This document shows positions 19,430 through 26,764 of a DNA stretch of 64,000 nt, piece after piece. Source of the DNA: Limosilactobacillus sp. WILCCON 0051 (lineage in GTDB: Bacteria > Bacillota > Bacilli > Lactobacillales > Lactobacillaceae); contig NZ_CP154878.1 in the NCBI RefSeq assembly GCF_039955095.1, positions 1,612,001-1,676,000 of the forward strand. Reading direction: 5' to 3'. Under the pieces are notes generated by a model. It ran no database searches. It saw nothing but the letters and a program-made list of their open reading frames with translations, and was not told where the DNA came from. A program made the position numbers and the translations under genes. The first letter of the stretch is position 1, and each line of letters begins with the position of its first letter.

Positions 19430-19579
19430 TTAAGCTTGGCTGACAGCCGTATTAGCTGATTGAGCAGCATTAGCAGACCCAGAATCTGATGCAGCTGCGT
19501 AGTCCTTGCCGGTGATTTTCCTGTATTACTCTACTCTAATCGTGTAGATTGTCTTCACGAAATAGTAATCGGTCATCAT
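19430..19579 (-). pseudogene. Nonsense-interrupted small gene or C-terminal remnant
   Basis: From ATG at 19579 the frame reads 17 codons, meets TAA, then stays open for 31 more residues ending in an Ala/Ser/Gln-rich tail (SANAAQSANTAVSQA) and TAA. The continuous protein-like composition on both sides of the stop suggests one nonsense mutation in an older gene. An overlapping frame upstream (YKPKWDVTQGK, to about 19690) may be another piece shifted in frame. Family not recognised; the neighbourhood suggests phage or mobile origin. Confidence 0.35.
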
Positions 19580-19681
19580 AATTCATCTTACCTTGCGTAA
19601 CATCCCACTTCGGCTTATACATCCCCGCACCATTAGCATTATATGGTACAACCTATGTACTTTTAGCGTAGTATCAAATGA

Positions 19682-19707
19682 GGCATCTCGCTGCTTGGCG
19701 AGATGCC
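19682..19707. terminator. Perfect 10-bp hairpin
   Basis: GGCATCTCGC and GCGAGATGCC flank a 6-nt loop. T-runs are weak on both sides (CCATTTC on plus, CTCATTTG on minus), so it may be a weak terminator for the small gene at 19773 or a remnant repeat. Confidence 0.45.
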
Positions 19708-19772
19708 CCATTTCATTATCCTAATGATTTTATTTGCCGCAGACGATGAAAAAATGTTTCGGCTGAGTCCAA

Positions 19773-19946
19773 TTAACTAGCATGGTCAAAGAGGAGTTTA
19801 ATCAGGTTTTCGATCATTGCGGGATCAGCATCTTGATAGATGTTGAGCCGTACCTTCTGAATCGAAAGTGATGCTACTAATACGCGCCGATTAGTCTTGC
19901 GATCGTTTGAAGCGGCGCTGACTTCAACGATTTCATTTTGAGCCAT
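19773..19946 (-). CDS. Small conserved-looking protein, 57 residues
   Basis: A 57-residue ORF (MAQNEIVEV start, ending LFDHAS) with a strong AGGAGG upstream of its ATG at 19946. The C-terminal half (VRLNIYQDADPAMIENLIKLL) has the hydrophobic pattern of small accessory proteins of IS66-type elements, but no transposase is next to it, so this is only a resemblance. A hairpin covering the binding site lies directly upstream. It is shorter than 60 residues and easily missed. Confidence 0.5.
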   Translation of the reverse strand: MAQNEIVEVSAASNDRKTNRRVLVASLSIQKVRLNIYQDADPAMIENLIKLLFDHAS

Positions 19947-19952
19947 CCAAAA

Positions 19953-19990
19953 AGGCCTCCTATATGAGTTTCCTCAAGCATAGGAGGTCC
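19953..19990 (-). promoter_or_regulatory. Hairpin masking the AGGAGG of the 57-residue ORF
   Basis: On the minus strand GGACCTCCTATGCTTGAG pairs imperfectly with CTCATATAGGAGGCC around GAAA. The binding site is inside the 3' arm and the stem is followed by TTTTT, so it could either block translation or terminate. Confidence 0.45.
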
Positions 19991-20025
19991 GTATGGCGGT
20001 TGGAATACGTGTTGTTACTGTGTGC

Positions 20026-20112
20026 TTACCCAAGATCTTTTAAGAATTCACGTTTCATTGCGATCCGTTTAGCATTAATTGTTGATTCGGTTACGACCCG
20101 CGATAGATACAT
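20026..20112 (-). CDS. 28-residue ORF after the 77-residue gene
   Basis: Starts ATG at 20112, six bases after the TAA of the 77-residue gene, and reads MYLSRVVTES ... REFLKDLG. A diverged copy of the same DNA at 22258-22319 lacks the start and is frame-shifted. It could be a coupled small gene or the C-terminal scrap of something larger. The MYLSRV start resembles Cas6e by chance; nothing else supports that. Confidence 0.25.
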   Translation of the reverse strand: MYLSRVVTESTINAKRIAMKREFLKDLG

Positions 20113-20118
20113 AAGCCA

Positions 20119-20352
20119 TTAGCACCAACCATCATAAGAATAATCAGGATAAATGTTACGTTCGATAGCGCCCAAGATGAATCTATATGTTGCACTTTCG
20201 TAATGTGTCATCATCTTTTCTGCATAGTCTAGCTTATAATCCTTAGTTTTCTTATCAACAGTCATATTCCCTATGATTTTATGAGTATCACCATTAACCA
20301 TCCGATACGTAACCTTATCGTCCGTATTAGACATTAGGTACCATTCAACCAC
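20119..20352 (-). CDS. 77-residue protein, copy A (unknown family)
   Basis: Not recognised. The protein (start MVEWYLMSNTDD, end YSYDGWC) alternates short beta-type segments in the first half with a helical second half (DYKLDYAEKMMTHYESATYRFILGAIE), and ends in Trp-Cys. It starts at GTG 20352, behind CAGGAA. A homologue of the same length lies at 22401-22634, clearly related throughout, so the pair arose by duplication. The context is a run of very short minus-strand genes between a toxin-antitoxin locus and an integrase remnant. An immunity or phage-derived role is possible but unsupported. Confidence 0.55.
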   Translation of the reverse strand: MVEWYLMSNTDDKVTYRMVNGDTHKIIGNMTVDKKTKDYKLDYAEKMMTHYESATYRFILGAIERNIYPDYSYDGWC

Positions 20353-20389
20353 GAATTTTTTCCTGCCTTTCTTCTAAAACTTGGTTCAG

Positions 20390-20605
20390 TTAAACAATTT
20401 CTAATGTATTACCTTTAAATTCTCCATTAACTATTATTGAGCTTTTACCAGACGATGCCAGCTTACCATTAGGAACCAATTCAGAAACTTCAAACGTATT
20501 GCCAAATTCATCCCCTAAAGTTTGTCCAGCTTTAATATTAATCGATGGAATTGTAATCACGCTGATATTCTTTTTGAGAAAAAATTGTTTATCAATCACT
20601 TCCAT
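20390..20605 (-). CDS. 71-residue beta-rich protein, copy A (unknown family)
   Basis: From ATG 20605 (MEVIDKQ) it reads a small beta-rich protein with the pattern IPSINIKAGQTLGDEFGNTFEV and VNGEFKGNTLEIV. The longer frame upstream is rejected because the homologue at 22904-23134 starts at the matching place (MKVISK) and shares the spacing IP.. D..G..YEV ... V.G.F..... LE. It overlaps by 14 nt the end of a coiled-coil remnant (20592-20693), as in copy B. Function unknown. Confidence 0.5.
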   Translation of the reverse strand: MEVIDKQFFLKKNISVITIPSINIKAGQTLGDEFGNTFEVSELVPNGKLASSGKSSIIVNGEFKGNTLEIV

Positions 20606-20693
20606 GTTTCTCAATCCATTCTTTAGACTTACGCTCATACAATTTCCTAAGTTGTTCCGTTTCCTTAACTTCATTATCAGATGTCTGTGAATA
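20592..20693 (-). pseudogene. C-terminal coiled-coil remnant, copy A
   Basis: An open stretch of 33 codons between the stop of the 84-residue gene and TGA at 20592, reading ...EQLRKLYERKSKEWIEKHGSD. It has no ATG. The stretch at 23121-23235 reads a clear relative ending ...KKLEKWSKDHESN. Both end by overlapping the start of the next small gene, so they look like the tails of a lost, translationally coupled upstream gene. Confidence 0.4.
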
Positions 20694-20948
20694 TTAGTGA
20701 TTATCATCCAACTCAATCGAATCAATATCGTCAAAAGCTATCCCATTTCCATAAGAATTGCTGCCAGTTGTGTTATAGATAATGGCATTTAGTTCAGGCT
20801 CATCATCTTCATCGTTGCGTTGGAATTCATCATCCGTATCTACAATGTATAAATGCAATGTGCGTCCATCTTTCATATGAATAACCACCCATGAACCAGC
20901 AAAATTATTATTAACATCCCATAGATTGGTTTTCGGTGTTATTTTCAT
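20694..20948 (-). CDS. Acidic 84-residue protein, copy A (unknown family)
   Basis: An 84-residue protein very rich in Asp and Glu (two acidic runs, DTDDEFQRNDEDDEPEL and the C-terminal FDDIDSIELDDNH) around a beta-type core (WVVIHMKDGRTLHLYIVD). The ATG follows AAAGGAG ten bases upstream. It differs from the copy at 21771-22025 at only one residue (Ile versus Val), so the duplication is recent or under selection. Strong acidity is a feature of DNA-mimic and some immunity proteins, but no function can be claimed. Confidence 0.6.
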   Translation of the reverse strand: MKITPKTNLWDVNNNFAGSWVVIHMKDGRTLHLYIVDTDDEFQRNDEDDEPELNAIIYNTTGSNSYGNGIAFDDIDSIELDDNH

Positions 20949-21060
20949 TCTTCGGCATCTCCTTTGGCAAAGCTGGCACTGCTTGACATCTTTTCTTTGA
21001 TTGGTGGACTTTCATCCTAGTAGCATCAGTATTTTTACCGTTAATGGCTACATAGACGCC
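20694..21060. repeat. Copy A of a recent ~370-bp direct duplication
   Basis: Positions 20694-21060 and 21771-22137 are near-identical, covering the 84-residue gene, its leader and about 110 bp upstream (ending in the shared ...TTTTTACCGTTAATGGCT segment). Offset is 1077 bp. The copies diverge on both flanks, so the insertion in between (small RNA and 81-frame ORF) separates them. Confidence 0.85.
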
Positions 21061-21083
21061 ATAGAATGTAATATAATACAAGC

Positions 21084-21206
21084 ATGATGATTAGAAGGCC
21101 GGTGCGCAAAATGGTGTTGAGGTAGCTCCTCACGTACCGAACCGGTTGAGGGCGCTTAATAGGCGCTCTTTTTTTATTAGCTCACAGTGTTAATGATGTG
21201 GGCTTT
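21084..21206 (+). ncRNA. Second antitoxin-like small RNA, apparently orphan
   Basis: A TATAAT at 21072-21077 precedes a stretch built like 19309-19421: GATGATTAG near the start, a GGCCGGTGCGC block, a GGGCGC...GGCGCTC stem before seven T, then AGCTCACAG/TGTGGGCTTT ending about 21206. No partner toxin ORF or complementary block was found within several hundred bases. It may be a decayed or trans-acting relative of the first RNA. Confidence 0.4.
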
Positions 21207-21353
21207 GCTTTGGATCATTGTCAAATTCGTAATTGTAGCTTAAGGGGACGGCTTTTGTCCTCTTTTTTATACCCGAAATCGAATATTGGCACTCACCAAT
21301 ACAAGATAGTGTAGACCCGTTTATTTTCAAAAAAGTACCAACCAGGCTAGTGT

Positions 21354-21590
21354 TTATCCTCTACCGTAAGCAAATGATTTTTGCTTAGGATTTTTCTTGT
21401 AATTATCGACAATCAAATCGTCAACAAACTTCTTTGACATCAGGTATTTTAGAGTATCGTTGAACCCATTAATTGTCGTAGTTAAAGAATCTTTATTCAA
21501 AATCAGAGTTGCCACTTCAATATCAGATTCAATTTTATAGACGCGCTCTTTACCATTATCGCTAACTGCATCTACTGCAATGAAATGCAC
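21354..21590 (-). CDS. 78-residue hypothetical protein
   Basis: Not recognised. The sequence (HFIAVDAVSDNGKERVYKIES near the start) looks like a small soluble beta-alpha protein with a basic C terminus (NYKKNPKQKSFAYGRG). GTG at 21590 is chosen because AAGG is eight bases before it; an in-frame GTG at 21599 is too close to that site. It lies between the two copies of the acidic 84-residue gene and is part of the accessory block. No partner is apparent. Confidence 0.45.
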   Translation of the reverse strand: MHFIAVDAVSDNGKERVYKIESDIEVATLILNKDSLTTTINGFNDTLKYLMSKKFVDDLIVDNYKKNPKQKSFAYGRG

Positions 21591-21770
21591 GACTCTCACC
21601 TTTTTTCCAGTCTATTAGAGTCTTTGAATAATTAACTTCTTAGTTGTCCTTCTTTTCTTCTTCATAAAACAGTGCCTGCTTAATAAAGATAATAGTGACT
21701 AGTTTGCTTATTAGCAATACACCAGACTCAAACTAAACGAATATGACTAATTAAAAAACATCAGTCAATA

Positions 21771-22025
21771 CTAGTGATTATCATCTAACTCAATCGAATC
21801 GATATCATCAAAAGCTATCCCATTGCCATAAGAATTGCTGCCAGTTGTGTTATAGATAATGGCATTTAATTCAGGCTCATCATCTTCATCGTTGCGTTGG
21901 AATTCATCATCCGTATCTACAATGTATAAATGCAATGTGCGTCCATCTTTCATATGAACAACCACCCATGAACCAGCAAAATTATTATTAACATCCCATA
22001 GATTAGTTTTCGGTGTTATTTTCAT
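21771..22025 (-). CDS. Acidic 84-residue protein, copy B (unknown family)
   Basis: Same protein as at 20694-20948 except for Val in place of one Ile, with the same upstream AAGGGGATG-type leader (copy A has AAAGGAG). The near-absence of protein change together with several silent or non-coding differences in the surrounding DNA hints that both copies are still under some constraint, although the time since duplication may simply be short. Function unknown. Confidence 0.6.
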   Translation of the reverse strand: MKITPKTNLWDVNNNFAGSWVVVHMKDGRTLHLYIVDTDDEFQRNDEDDEPELNAIIYNTTGSNSYGNGIAFDDIDSIELDDNH

Positions 22026-22137
22026 TCTTCGGCATCCCCTTTGACAAAGCTGGCACTGCTTGACATCCCTTCTTTGATTGTTGGACTTTCATCCTAGTAA
22101 CATCAGTATTTTTACCGTTAATGGCTGCACAGACGCC

Positions 22138-22400
22138 AATAGATCGGATTAAATTTTTAATAATCACCAAATCTACTAAAACTAATTATTAATTTTTTGC
22201 TCATATAGCATCGTGCCAATATATACTGACCATCAAATGTTGTATTGACGCGATTGTTAATTCGTTTTCATTGCGATCTGTTTGTCATTAACTGTTGATT
22301 CGGTTACGACCCGCGAGAATTGATTGCATACAAAAAGAACAGTTTAACAATATGTCCAGGTTATAAGAAATTATAAAAGCGGATTGTTGTACTCCGTCAA
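22138..22400. other. Gene-free stretch with a decayed duplicate
   Basis: Nothing with a start and binding site is visible. 22258-22319 is a degenerate copy of 20046-20104 (the 28-residue ORF region, shared core GTTGATTCGGTTACGACCCG), showing that the copy B cassette once continued as copy A does. Confidence 0.55.
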
Positions 22401-22634
22401 TTAACACCAGCCATCAAAAGCAAATTTAGGATAATTGTCCCGCTCGATAGCACCTAAAATAAATTTATACGTTGCACTTTCATAATGAGTAGTCATCTCT
22501 TCAGCATAATCGAGCTTATAGTCCTTAGTCTTTTTATTGACAGTGATATTGCCAATTACCTCATTCAGATCAGCATTTACCATTTTATATGTTACTTCAT
22601 CACTGGTATTAGCTACTAAAAAGAATTCAACCAT
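22401..22634 (-). CDS. 77-residue protein, copy B (unknown family)
   Basis: Homologue of the protein at 20119-20352, identical in length when started at ATG 22634 (MVEFFLV). Most of the helical second half is conserved (KDYKLDYAEEMTTHYESATY) and the C-terminal DGWC is kept, while the first half has drifted. An alternative GTG start at 22643 overlaps the stop of the upstream ORF. Conservation of the core in two diverged copies supports real coding, but I cannot name a family. Confidence 0.55.
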   Translation of the reverse strand: MVEFFLVANTSDEVTYKMVNADLNEVIGNITVNKKTKDYKLDYAEEMTTHYESATYKFILGAIERDNYPKFAFDGWC

Positions 22635-22639
22635 GTCTA

Positions 22640-22780
22640 TCACTTATCCTTAGTTCGTCTCTTTTTATCAAACTCTTCATAATTATAAATTTTGTTTGTC
22701 AAATGATGGGCCCTATAATAATCCAAATCAGGGTGTTGCTTCATAAGCTTTCGCTCGTAGCGTTCATGTTTCAACAGCAT
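22640..22780 (-). CDS. Short charged helical ORF, 46 residues
   Basis: From ATG 22780 (MLLKHERYERK) it reads a highly charged, helical peptide ending RRTKDK; an in-frame start at 22864 would give 74 residues but adds protein-unlike sequence. AGAAG is a weak binding site. The end overlaps or abuts the start of the 77-residue gene, which suggests coupling. No equivalent is seen in copy A. Confidence 0.35.
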   Translation of the reverse strand: MLLKHERYERKLMKQHPDLDYYRAHHLTNKIYNYEEFDKKRRTKDK

Positions 22781-22903
22781 TATATCTTCTAGAAATAATT
22801 TTTGTCCATTCGTGTGGTTATGACCCACAGAAAACGATATATACAATAACCTTTCCCAAAGCACACCTAATAATAGTCAACTAATCTTTCCAACTTTATT
22901 TCA

Positions 22904-23134
22904 TTACTGCTTATACTCCAACTTTTTAATTTTATCGTCTTGAAAATTCCCTTTAACGTGTAGATCGGTAAGACCATTAATTTCTAAATGTTGATTCATT
23001 CTAATACCAACGACTTCGTAAAGCTTACCACTAGAATCAACAATATCTTTAAGAATTTCTTGATTTTCGACATACGGAATTACCACAGAAGTTAAGTCAG
23101 CATCCGAAACATAAAGTTTACTAATTACTTTCAT
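22904..23134 (-). CDS. 76-residue beta-rich protein, copy B (unknown family)
   Basis: Related to the 71-residue ORF at 20390-20605: same opening (M.VI.K), same central D-x-x-G-x-x-YEV turn and a V-x-G-x-F ... LE ending. ATG at 23134 has GGAG nine bases upstream and overlaps the stop of the coiled-coil remnant at 23121, an arrangement shared with copy A. Likely a small beta-barrel or sandwich; function unknown. Confidence 0.5.
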   Translation of the reverse strand: MKVISKLYVSDADLTSVVIPYVENQEILKDIVDSSGKLYEVVGIRMNQHLEINGLTDLHVKGNFQDDKIKKLEYKQ

Positions 23135-23235
23135 GATCTTTGCTCCACTTCTCTAACTTTTTCTGATAATTTTTCAAAAGCTGCTTAGTTTCTTCAATTT
23201 CCCACTTATACCTATCCCAAACAGTAATATTAGAT
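23121..23235 (-). pseudogene. C-terminal coiled-coil remnant, copy B
   Basis: Open for 38 codons without an ATG, ending in TAG at 23121; reads WEIEETKQLLKNYQKKLEKW and more, a clear amphipathic coil. Its relative is at 20592-20693. A stop at about 23236 and the integrase scrap beyond it mark where the upstream part of the gene was lost. Confidence 0.4.
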
Positions 23236-23279
23236 CATTGACGCTAAAACAAAAAAAGATACACTGCATTTGAGATTGA

Positions 23280-23411
23280 AAGAACAGCGTGCCCATGTAT
23301 GTCATCCAACAACGGGTTGGTCACTCTAACAGCCGGGTTACTCAAGAAATCTACACTCATGTTACTCACGAAGCACTTGTGAAAAATCGTGATCAATTGG
23401 AAAATTTATAG
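23280..23411 (+). pseudogene. Tyrosine integrase C-terminal remnant
   Basis: A plus-strand frame ending TAG at 23411 reads MYVIQQRVGHSNSRVTQEIY, then THVTHEALVKNRDQLENL. The GHS block and the catalytic-type Tyr in EIYTHV are the last conserved parts of phage-type tyrosine recombinases. Only about 43 codons remain, and the rest of the enzyme is absent upstream. It marks the accessory region as an eroded integrated element whose edge lies next to rplS. Confidence 0.75.
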
Positions 23412-23497
23412 CAAAGTGTCTGCCAGTTGTCTGCCACAAGCAAATATTTGGCAAAAATTCACAAACTCAATTGGAATTTTAAAAATTAGGCAAAAAG

Positions 23498-23523
23498 AAA
23501 AACCCTTGCACAGCAAGGGTTTT
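23498..23523 (-). terminator. rplS terminator
   Basis: AAACCCTTGC pairs with GCAAGGGTTT around ACA with A/T runs on both sides, 14 nt after the rplS stop. Confidence 0.9.
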
Positions 23524-23536
23524 GGTCGACACTCGA

Positions 23537-23899
23537 CTACTTAACGTCGCGACGGCGTTCAGGAATACGAGCGGACTTACCAGTACGTTCACGCAGGTAG
23601 TACAGCTTAGCACGACGAACGCGACCGTAACGAACCACTTCGATCTTAGCAACACGTGGGGAGTGAACTGGGAAAGTACGTTCAACACCGACACCGTTAC
23701 TAATCTTACGAACAGTGTAAGTAGCAGAAATGCCTGCACCGTGACGCTTGATAACGACACCTTGGAAGATCTGGATACGTTCACGAGTACCTTCAACGAT
23801 CTTAGCGTGGACGCGAACCGTGTCACCGGCGCGGAATTCTGGAATGTCATCGCGCAGTTGGCTGGCGGTGATCTTTTCAATCAATTGGTTTTGACGCAT
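23537..23899 (-). CDS. rplS: 50S ribosomal protein L19
   Basis: A 120-residue L19, full length. The family segments [30 protein letters not shown] and the basic C-terminal [17 protein letters not shown] are all present. L19 sits at the 30S-50S interface. It is the last gene of the rpsP-khpA-rimM-trmD cluster, but here it is separated from trmD by a permease gene. It has its own promoter (23981-24009) and an about 75-nt leader, so its expression does not depend on reading through the permease. Confidence 0.98.
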   Translation of the reverse strand: MRQNQLIEKITASQLRDDIPEFRAGDTVRVHAKIVEGTRERIQIFQGVVIKRHGAGISATYTVRKISNGVGVERTFPVHSPRVAKIEVVRYGRVRRAKLYYLRERTGKSARIPERRRDVK

Positions 23900-23975
23900 A
23901 ATATTTTTTCCTTTCGTCGATATTCTTGCCCGATTTCAGCAGCGGAATACCGTTGTTATGGCCATAAAAAGCCAA
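23900..23975 (-). promoter_or_regulatory. Candidate L19 leader RNA
   Basis: The about 75-nt leader between the promoter and the rplS ATG contains short inverted segments (GGTATTCC, GCTGCTGAAATCGGGC) before the GAAAGGAAA binding site. Firmicutes rplS genes are known to carry an autoregulatory L19 leader; length and position fit, but the consensus could not be checked. Confidence 0.35.
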
Positions 23976-23980
23976 GACAT

Positions 23981-24009
23981 AATATAACATATTCCCCTGA
24001 CGACTGCAA
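23981..24009 (-). promoter_or_regulatory. Internal promoter for rplS
   Basis: On the minus strand TTGCAG (24009-24004) and TATATT (23986-23981) are 17 nt apart, with TG one base before the -10. It lies just upstream of the permease stop codon. Confidence 0.7.
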
Positions 24010-24016
24010 GGGTAAA

Positions 24017-25465
24017 TTACTTGACAACCTTTTTAAGCTGCTGATTCAGGTTTGAATGCTTGATTCCATAGGCAAAGTAGATTATCAAACCAATAACGAA
24101 CCAGCCGATCATCAGCAGTTTGGCATCAATATTCAAACCAGCAAAAATAACGATTGAATAGACAACCGAGATGGCCGGCAAAACCGGATAGCCCGGCATC
24201 TTAAACTTGGCTTCCGGCAGGTCGACGCCTTCCCGTTTCCTTAACGCGTAGATTCCCAACGAGACAAAGATAAAGGCAATCAAGGTCCCGGCCGAAACCA
24301 GCGTCGCTAAAAACGTAAATGGGAATATAGAACCGAGAATCATCGCCAGAACCGTGATCAGCCATAATGCGTGATCAGGAACGTGCTTATCATCAATATG
24401 ACCCAGCCGGCTTGGCAGCAGACCATCCCGTCCAAACGCATAGATCAGACGCGATGAAGCCAGCAGAATTGCGATCAAGGCTGAAAAGATCCCGATCAAG
24501 GCTACTACCGAAAGCAGGTTGGCCGTTAAATAATGACCTGAATGCCGCAGCGCCCAGGCAGCCGGTTCGGCGTTATTGGCATAGCGGCTGTATTTAAACA
24601 TCCCCACCAAGACCAGCGAGACAGCAATGAAAAAGCCGGTCCCCAACAGCAGCGTGCCAATCAATCCTTTAGGCATCGTGTGCTGAGGATCCTTGGTTTC
24701 GGCAGTATTAGCCGCAATTGCATCAAAGCCCACATAGGCAATAAAAATCTGCGAAGATCCAGCCAAGATCCCCTGCCAGCCCCCAAAAGTCGTTCCTGGC
24801 CGGTGCGCGGGAATAAACGGCACATAGTTTTGCGGATGAATGGCAGTCGCGCCAATCACGACAAACATGATAATCACGATCAGCTTAACGGCCACGATTG
24901 TATTCTCGACGCGGCTGACCTGATGAATGCCACGCGCGATCAAGCAGCCAACGATCAATATCGCAATCGCCGCCAAAATATCGACATACGAGCCCTTAGC
25001 CGGATTAAAGCCACCAGTCAGAGCAACTGGCAATTTAATGCCGAAACTGCCCAAAAAGCCCTGCATATACGCCGACCAGCCCGAGGCAACGAACGCTACG
25101 GAGATAAAGTATTCCGCCAGCAGTGCCCAGCCCGCGATCCAGCCAAAAAATTCGCCAAACAAGACGTTCATCCAAGAAAACGCCGAACCGGCAAACGGCA
25201 GCACTGAGGCTGTTTCCGCGTAGGCCAAGGCAGAAAGTCCCGCTCCGATCGCCGCCACGATAAACGCTAATGGTACGGCTGGTCCGGTATGCTCAGCAGC
25301 TACGATCCCTGGCAAGGTAAAGATCGCCGTGCCTACGACCATCCCCGTCCCCAGACCGATCAGATCCAAAGTCGTCAATGAAGGTTCTAACGATGCATCC
25401 TTGAGCTGATAGACGGTTGGATCCTCTTTAGCCAGCAGTCGTTTTAAAAACTTATTCTTAATCAT
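24017..25465 (-). CDS. APC-family amino acid permease (YfnA/CAT-like)
   Basis: A 482-residue permease with about 12 membrane segments. The first segment carries the APC substrate-binding pattern GLGTGMVVGTAIFTLPG, and the IGTLLLG, ISVAFVASGW and YAFGRDGLLP blocks are typical of the YfnA/cationic amino acid group. It imports amino acids with protons; the substrate is not defined. The ATG is nine bases after the trmD stop, with only a weak site (TAGGCG), so translation may be coupled to trmD. Its place between trmD and rplS is unusual, since these two are neighbours in most Firmicutes. Confidence 0.92.
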   Translation of the reverse strand: MIKNKFLKRLLAKEDPTVYQLKDASLEPSLTTLDLIGLGTGMVVGTAIFTLPGIVAAEHTGPAVPLAFIVAAIGAGLSALAYAETASVLPFAGSAFSWMNVLFGEFFGWIAGWALLAEYFISVAFVASGWSAYMQGFLGSFGIKLPVALTGGFNPAKGSYVDILAAIAILIVGCLIARGIHQVSRVENTIVAVKLIVIIMFVVIGATAIHPQNYVPFIPAHRPGTTFGGWQGILAGSSQIFIAYVGFDAIAANTAETKDPQHTMPKGLIGTLLLGTGFFIAVSLVLVGMFKYSRYANNAEPAAWALRHSGHYLTANLLSVVALIGIFSALIAILLASSRLIYAFGRDGLLPSRLGHIDDKHVPDHALWLITVLAMILGSIFPFTFLATLVSAGTLIAFIFVSLGIYALRKREGVDLPEAKFKMPGYPVLPAISVVYSIVIFAGLNIDAKLLMIGWFVIGLIIYFAYGIKHSNLNQQLKKVVK

Positions 25466-25474
25466 GCGCGTCGC

Positions 25475-26233
25475 CTACTGCATCGTTGGGTCTTCACCCA
25501 ATTTAATGTCTTGAAGCATGATCTGCTGCTCGCGGGACAGTTTGGCCTGTTCAATCAGATCTGGGCGGCGTTCCCAGGTGCGCTTTAACGATTGATACAT
25601 CCGCCACTGCCGAATTTTTTCATGATTGCCGCTGGTCAGCACTTCTGGCACCTTCATCCCGCGAAACTCAGCTGGCCGCGTGTATTGGGGATATTCCAGC
25701 AGGCCATTGCTGAACGAGTCGCCCATTGAAGAAGACATATTACCCAAAACGCCCGGCACGAATCGAACCGTGGCATCAATCATAACCATGGCCGCCAATT
25801 CACCGCCCGTCAGCACGTAGTCACCTAATGAGGCTTCATCGGTTACCAGCTGGCGAATGCGTTCATCATAGCCCTCATAGTGACCGCAGATAAACGTCAA
25901 ATGTTCTTCTTGGGCCAATTCCTGAGCGTAGTCCTGATCAAACTTGCGCCCCGCCGGATCCATCAAGATGACACGGCCTTTCGGATAGTTTTCCTTTTGT
26001 GCTTCTTCGTCAATTGCCGCCATCGCATCAAAAATCGGCTGAGCCTGCAGCAGCATGCCGGCACCACCACCAAACGGCGCGTCATCGACATGATTGTGCT
26101 TGTCAGTCGTAAAATGACGAAAATCGGTTACATGAATATCCAAAAAGCCATCGTCTTGAGCCCGCCCCACGATCGACTGACCCAGCGTTGGCTTAAACAT
26201 GTCCGGAAACAGACTTAAAACATCGATTCGCAT
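25475..26233 (-). CDS. trmD: tRNA (guanine-37-N1) methyltransferase
   Basis: A 252-residue SPOUT-class enzyme that methylates G37 next to the anticodon to prevent frameshifting, using S-adenosylmethionine. Family blocks are all present: LSLFPDMF at the start, [25 protein letters not shown], the knot [18 protein letters not shown] and [11 protein letters not shown]. Length is typical. Its ATG overlaps the rimM stop (TAATG), the standard coupling of these two genes. Confidence 0.98.
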   Translation of the reverse strand: MRIDVLSLFPDMFKPTLGQSIVGRAQDDGFLDIHVTDFRHFTTDKHNHVDDAPFGGGAGMLLQAQPIFDAMAAIDEEAQKENYPKGRVILMDPAGRKFDQDYAQELAQEEHLTFICGHYEGYDERIRQLVTDEASLGDYVLTGGELAAMVMIDATVRFVPGVLGNMSSSMGDSFSNGLLEYPQYTRPAEFRGMKVPEVLTSGNHEKIRQWRMYQSLKRTWERRPDLIEQAKLSREQQIMLQDIKLGEDPTMQ

Positions 26234-26742
26234 TATTCCAGTCCTTCCATTAATTCAACGTCAACTTCGCCCTTGTCCAGATCAACGTTTTTGACCACAT
26301 CATCAATTACCGGCAATAAAAGATCGCTTTGACCGGCTCGTTTAACGACCCAGACATCATTGGCACCTGGTGAAAGAATCTCTTTGATCACGCCCAATTC
26401 GCGTCCTTCCAGCGTCTTAACCGTCAAGCCAATGATCTGATGGTAGTAGTACTGGCCTTCTTCTAAAGGCTGCTGCTCGTCTTCAGTCACCATGAGCTCG
26501 TGGTCACGGAAGCTCTGCACGTCATTGATGTTGTCGTAGCCTTTAAACTTAACCAGCCACATTCCCTTATGCTGACGCGCACCGGCAACTTCCAGGCGTA
26601 ATGGCTCACCGGCAGACTGCTTTAGATAAAGGACGGCGCCATTTTGGAAACGCTCTTGAGGAAAATCAGTCGTGGCAATCACGCGAACCTCGCCGCGAAT
26701 ACCATGCGTATTGACGATTTTACCAACATTATAATATTGCAT
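26233..26742 (-). CDS. rimM: Ribosome maturation factor RimM
   Basis: A 169-residue 16S-processing factor that binds S19 and helps mature the 30S head. It has the RimM N-terminal domain ([16 protein letters not shown] at about 5-20, [20 protein letters not shown]) and a PRC-barrel (about 95-165, [18 protein letters not shown] and VDVELMEGL). It starts about 58 nt after khpA, behind a perfect terminator hairpin, so its transcription is partly uncoupled from rpsP-khpA. Confidence 0.97.
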   Translation of the reverse strand: MQYYNVGKIVNTHGIRGEVRVIATTDFPQERFQNGAVLYLKQSAGEPLRLEVAGARQHKGMWLVKFKGYDNINDVQSFRDHELMVTEDEQQPLEEGQYYYHQIIGLTVKTLEGRELGVIKEILSPGANDVWVVKRAGQSDLLLPVIDDVVKNVDLDKGEVDVELMEGLE

Positions 26743-26764
26743 TTAAAAATCCTCCGAATAATAG

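Noticed and set aside
20026-20112. Cas6e-like start (MYLSRV)
   Set aside because: Only six residues match, the frame is 28 codons, and nothing else CRISPR-related is nearby.
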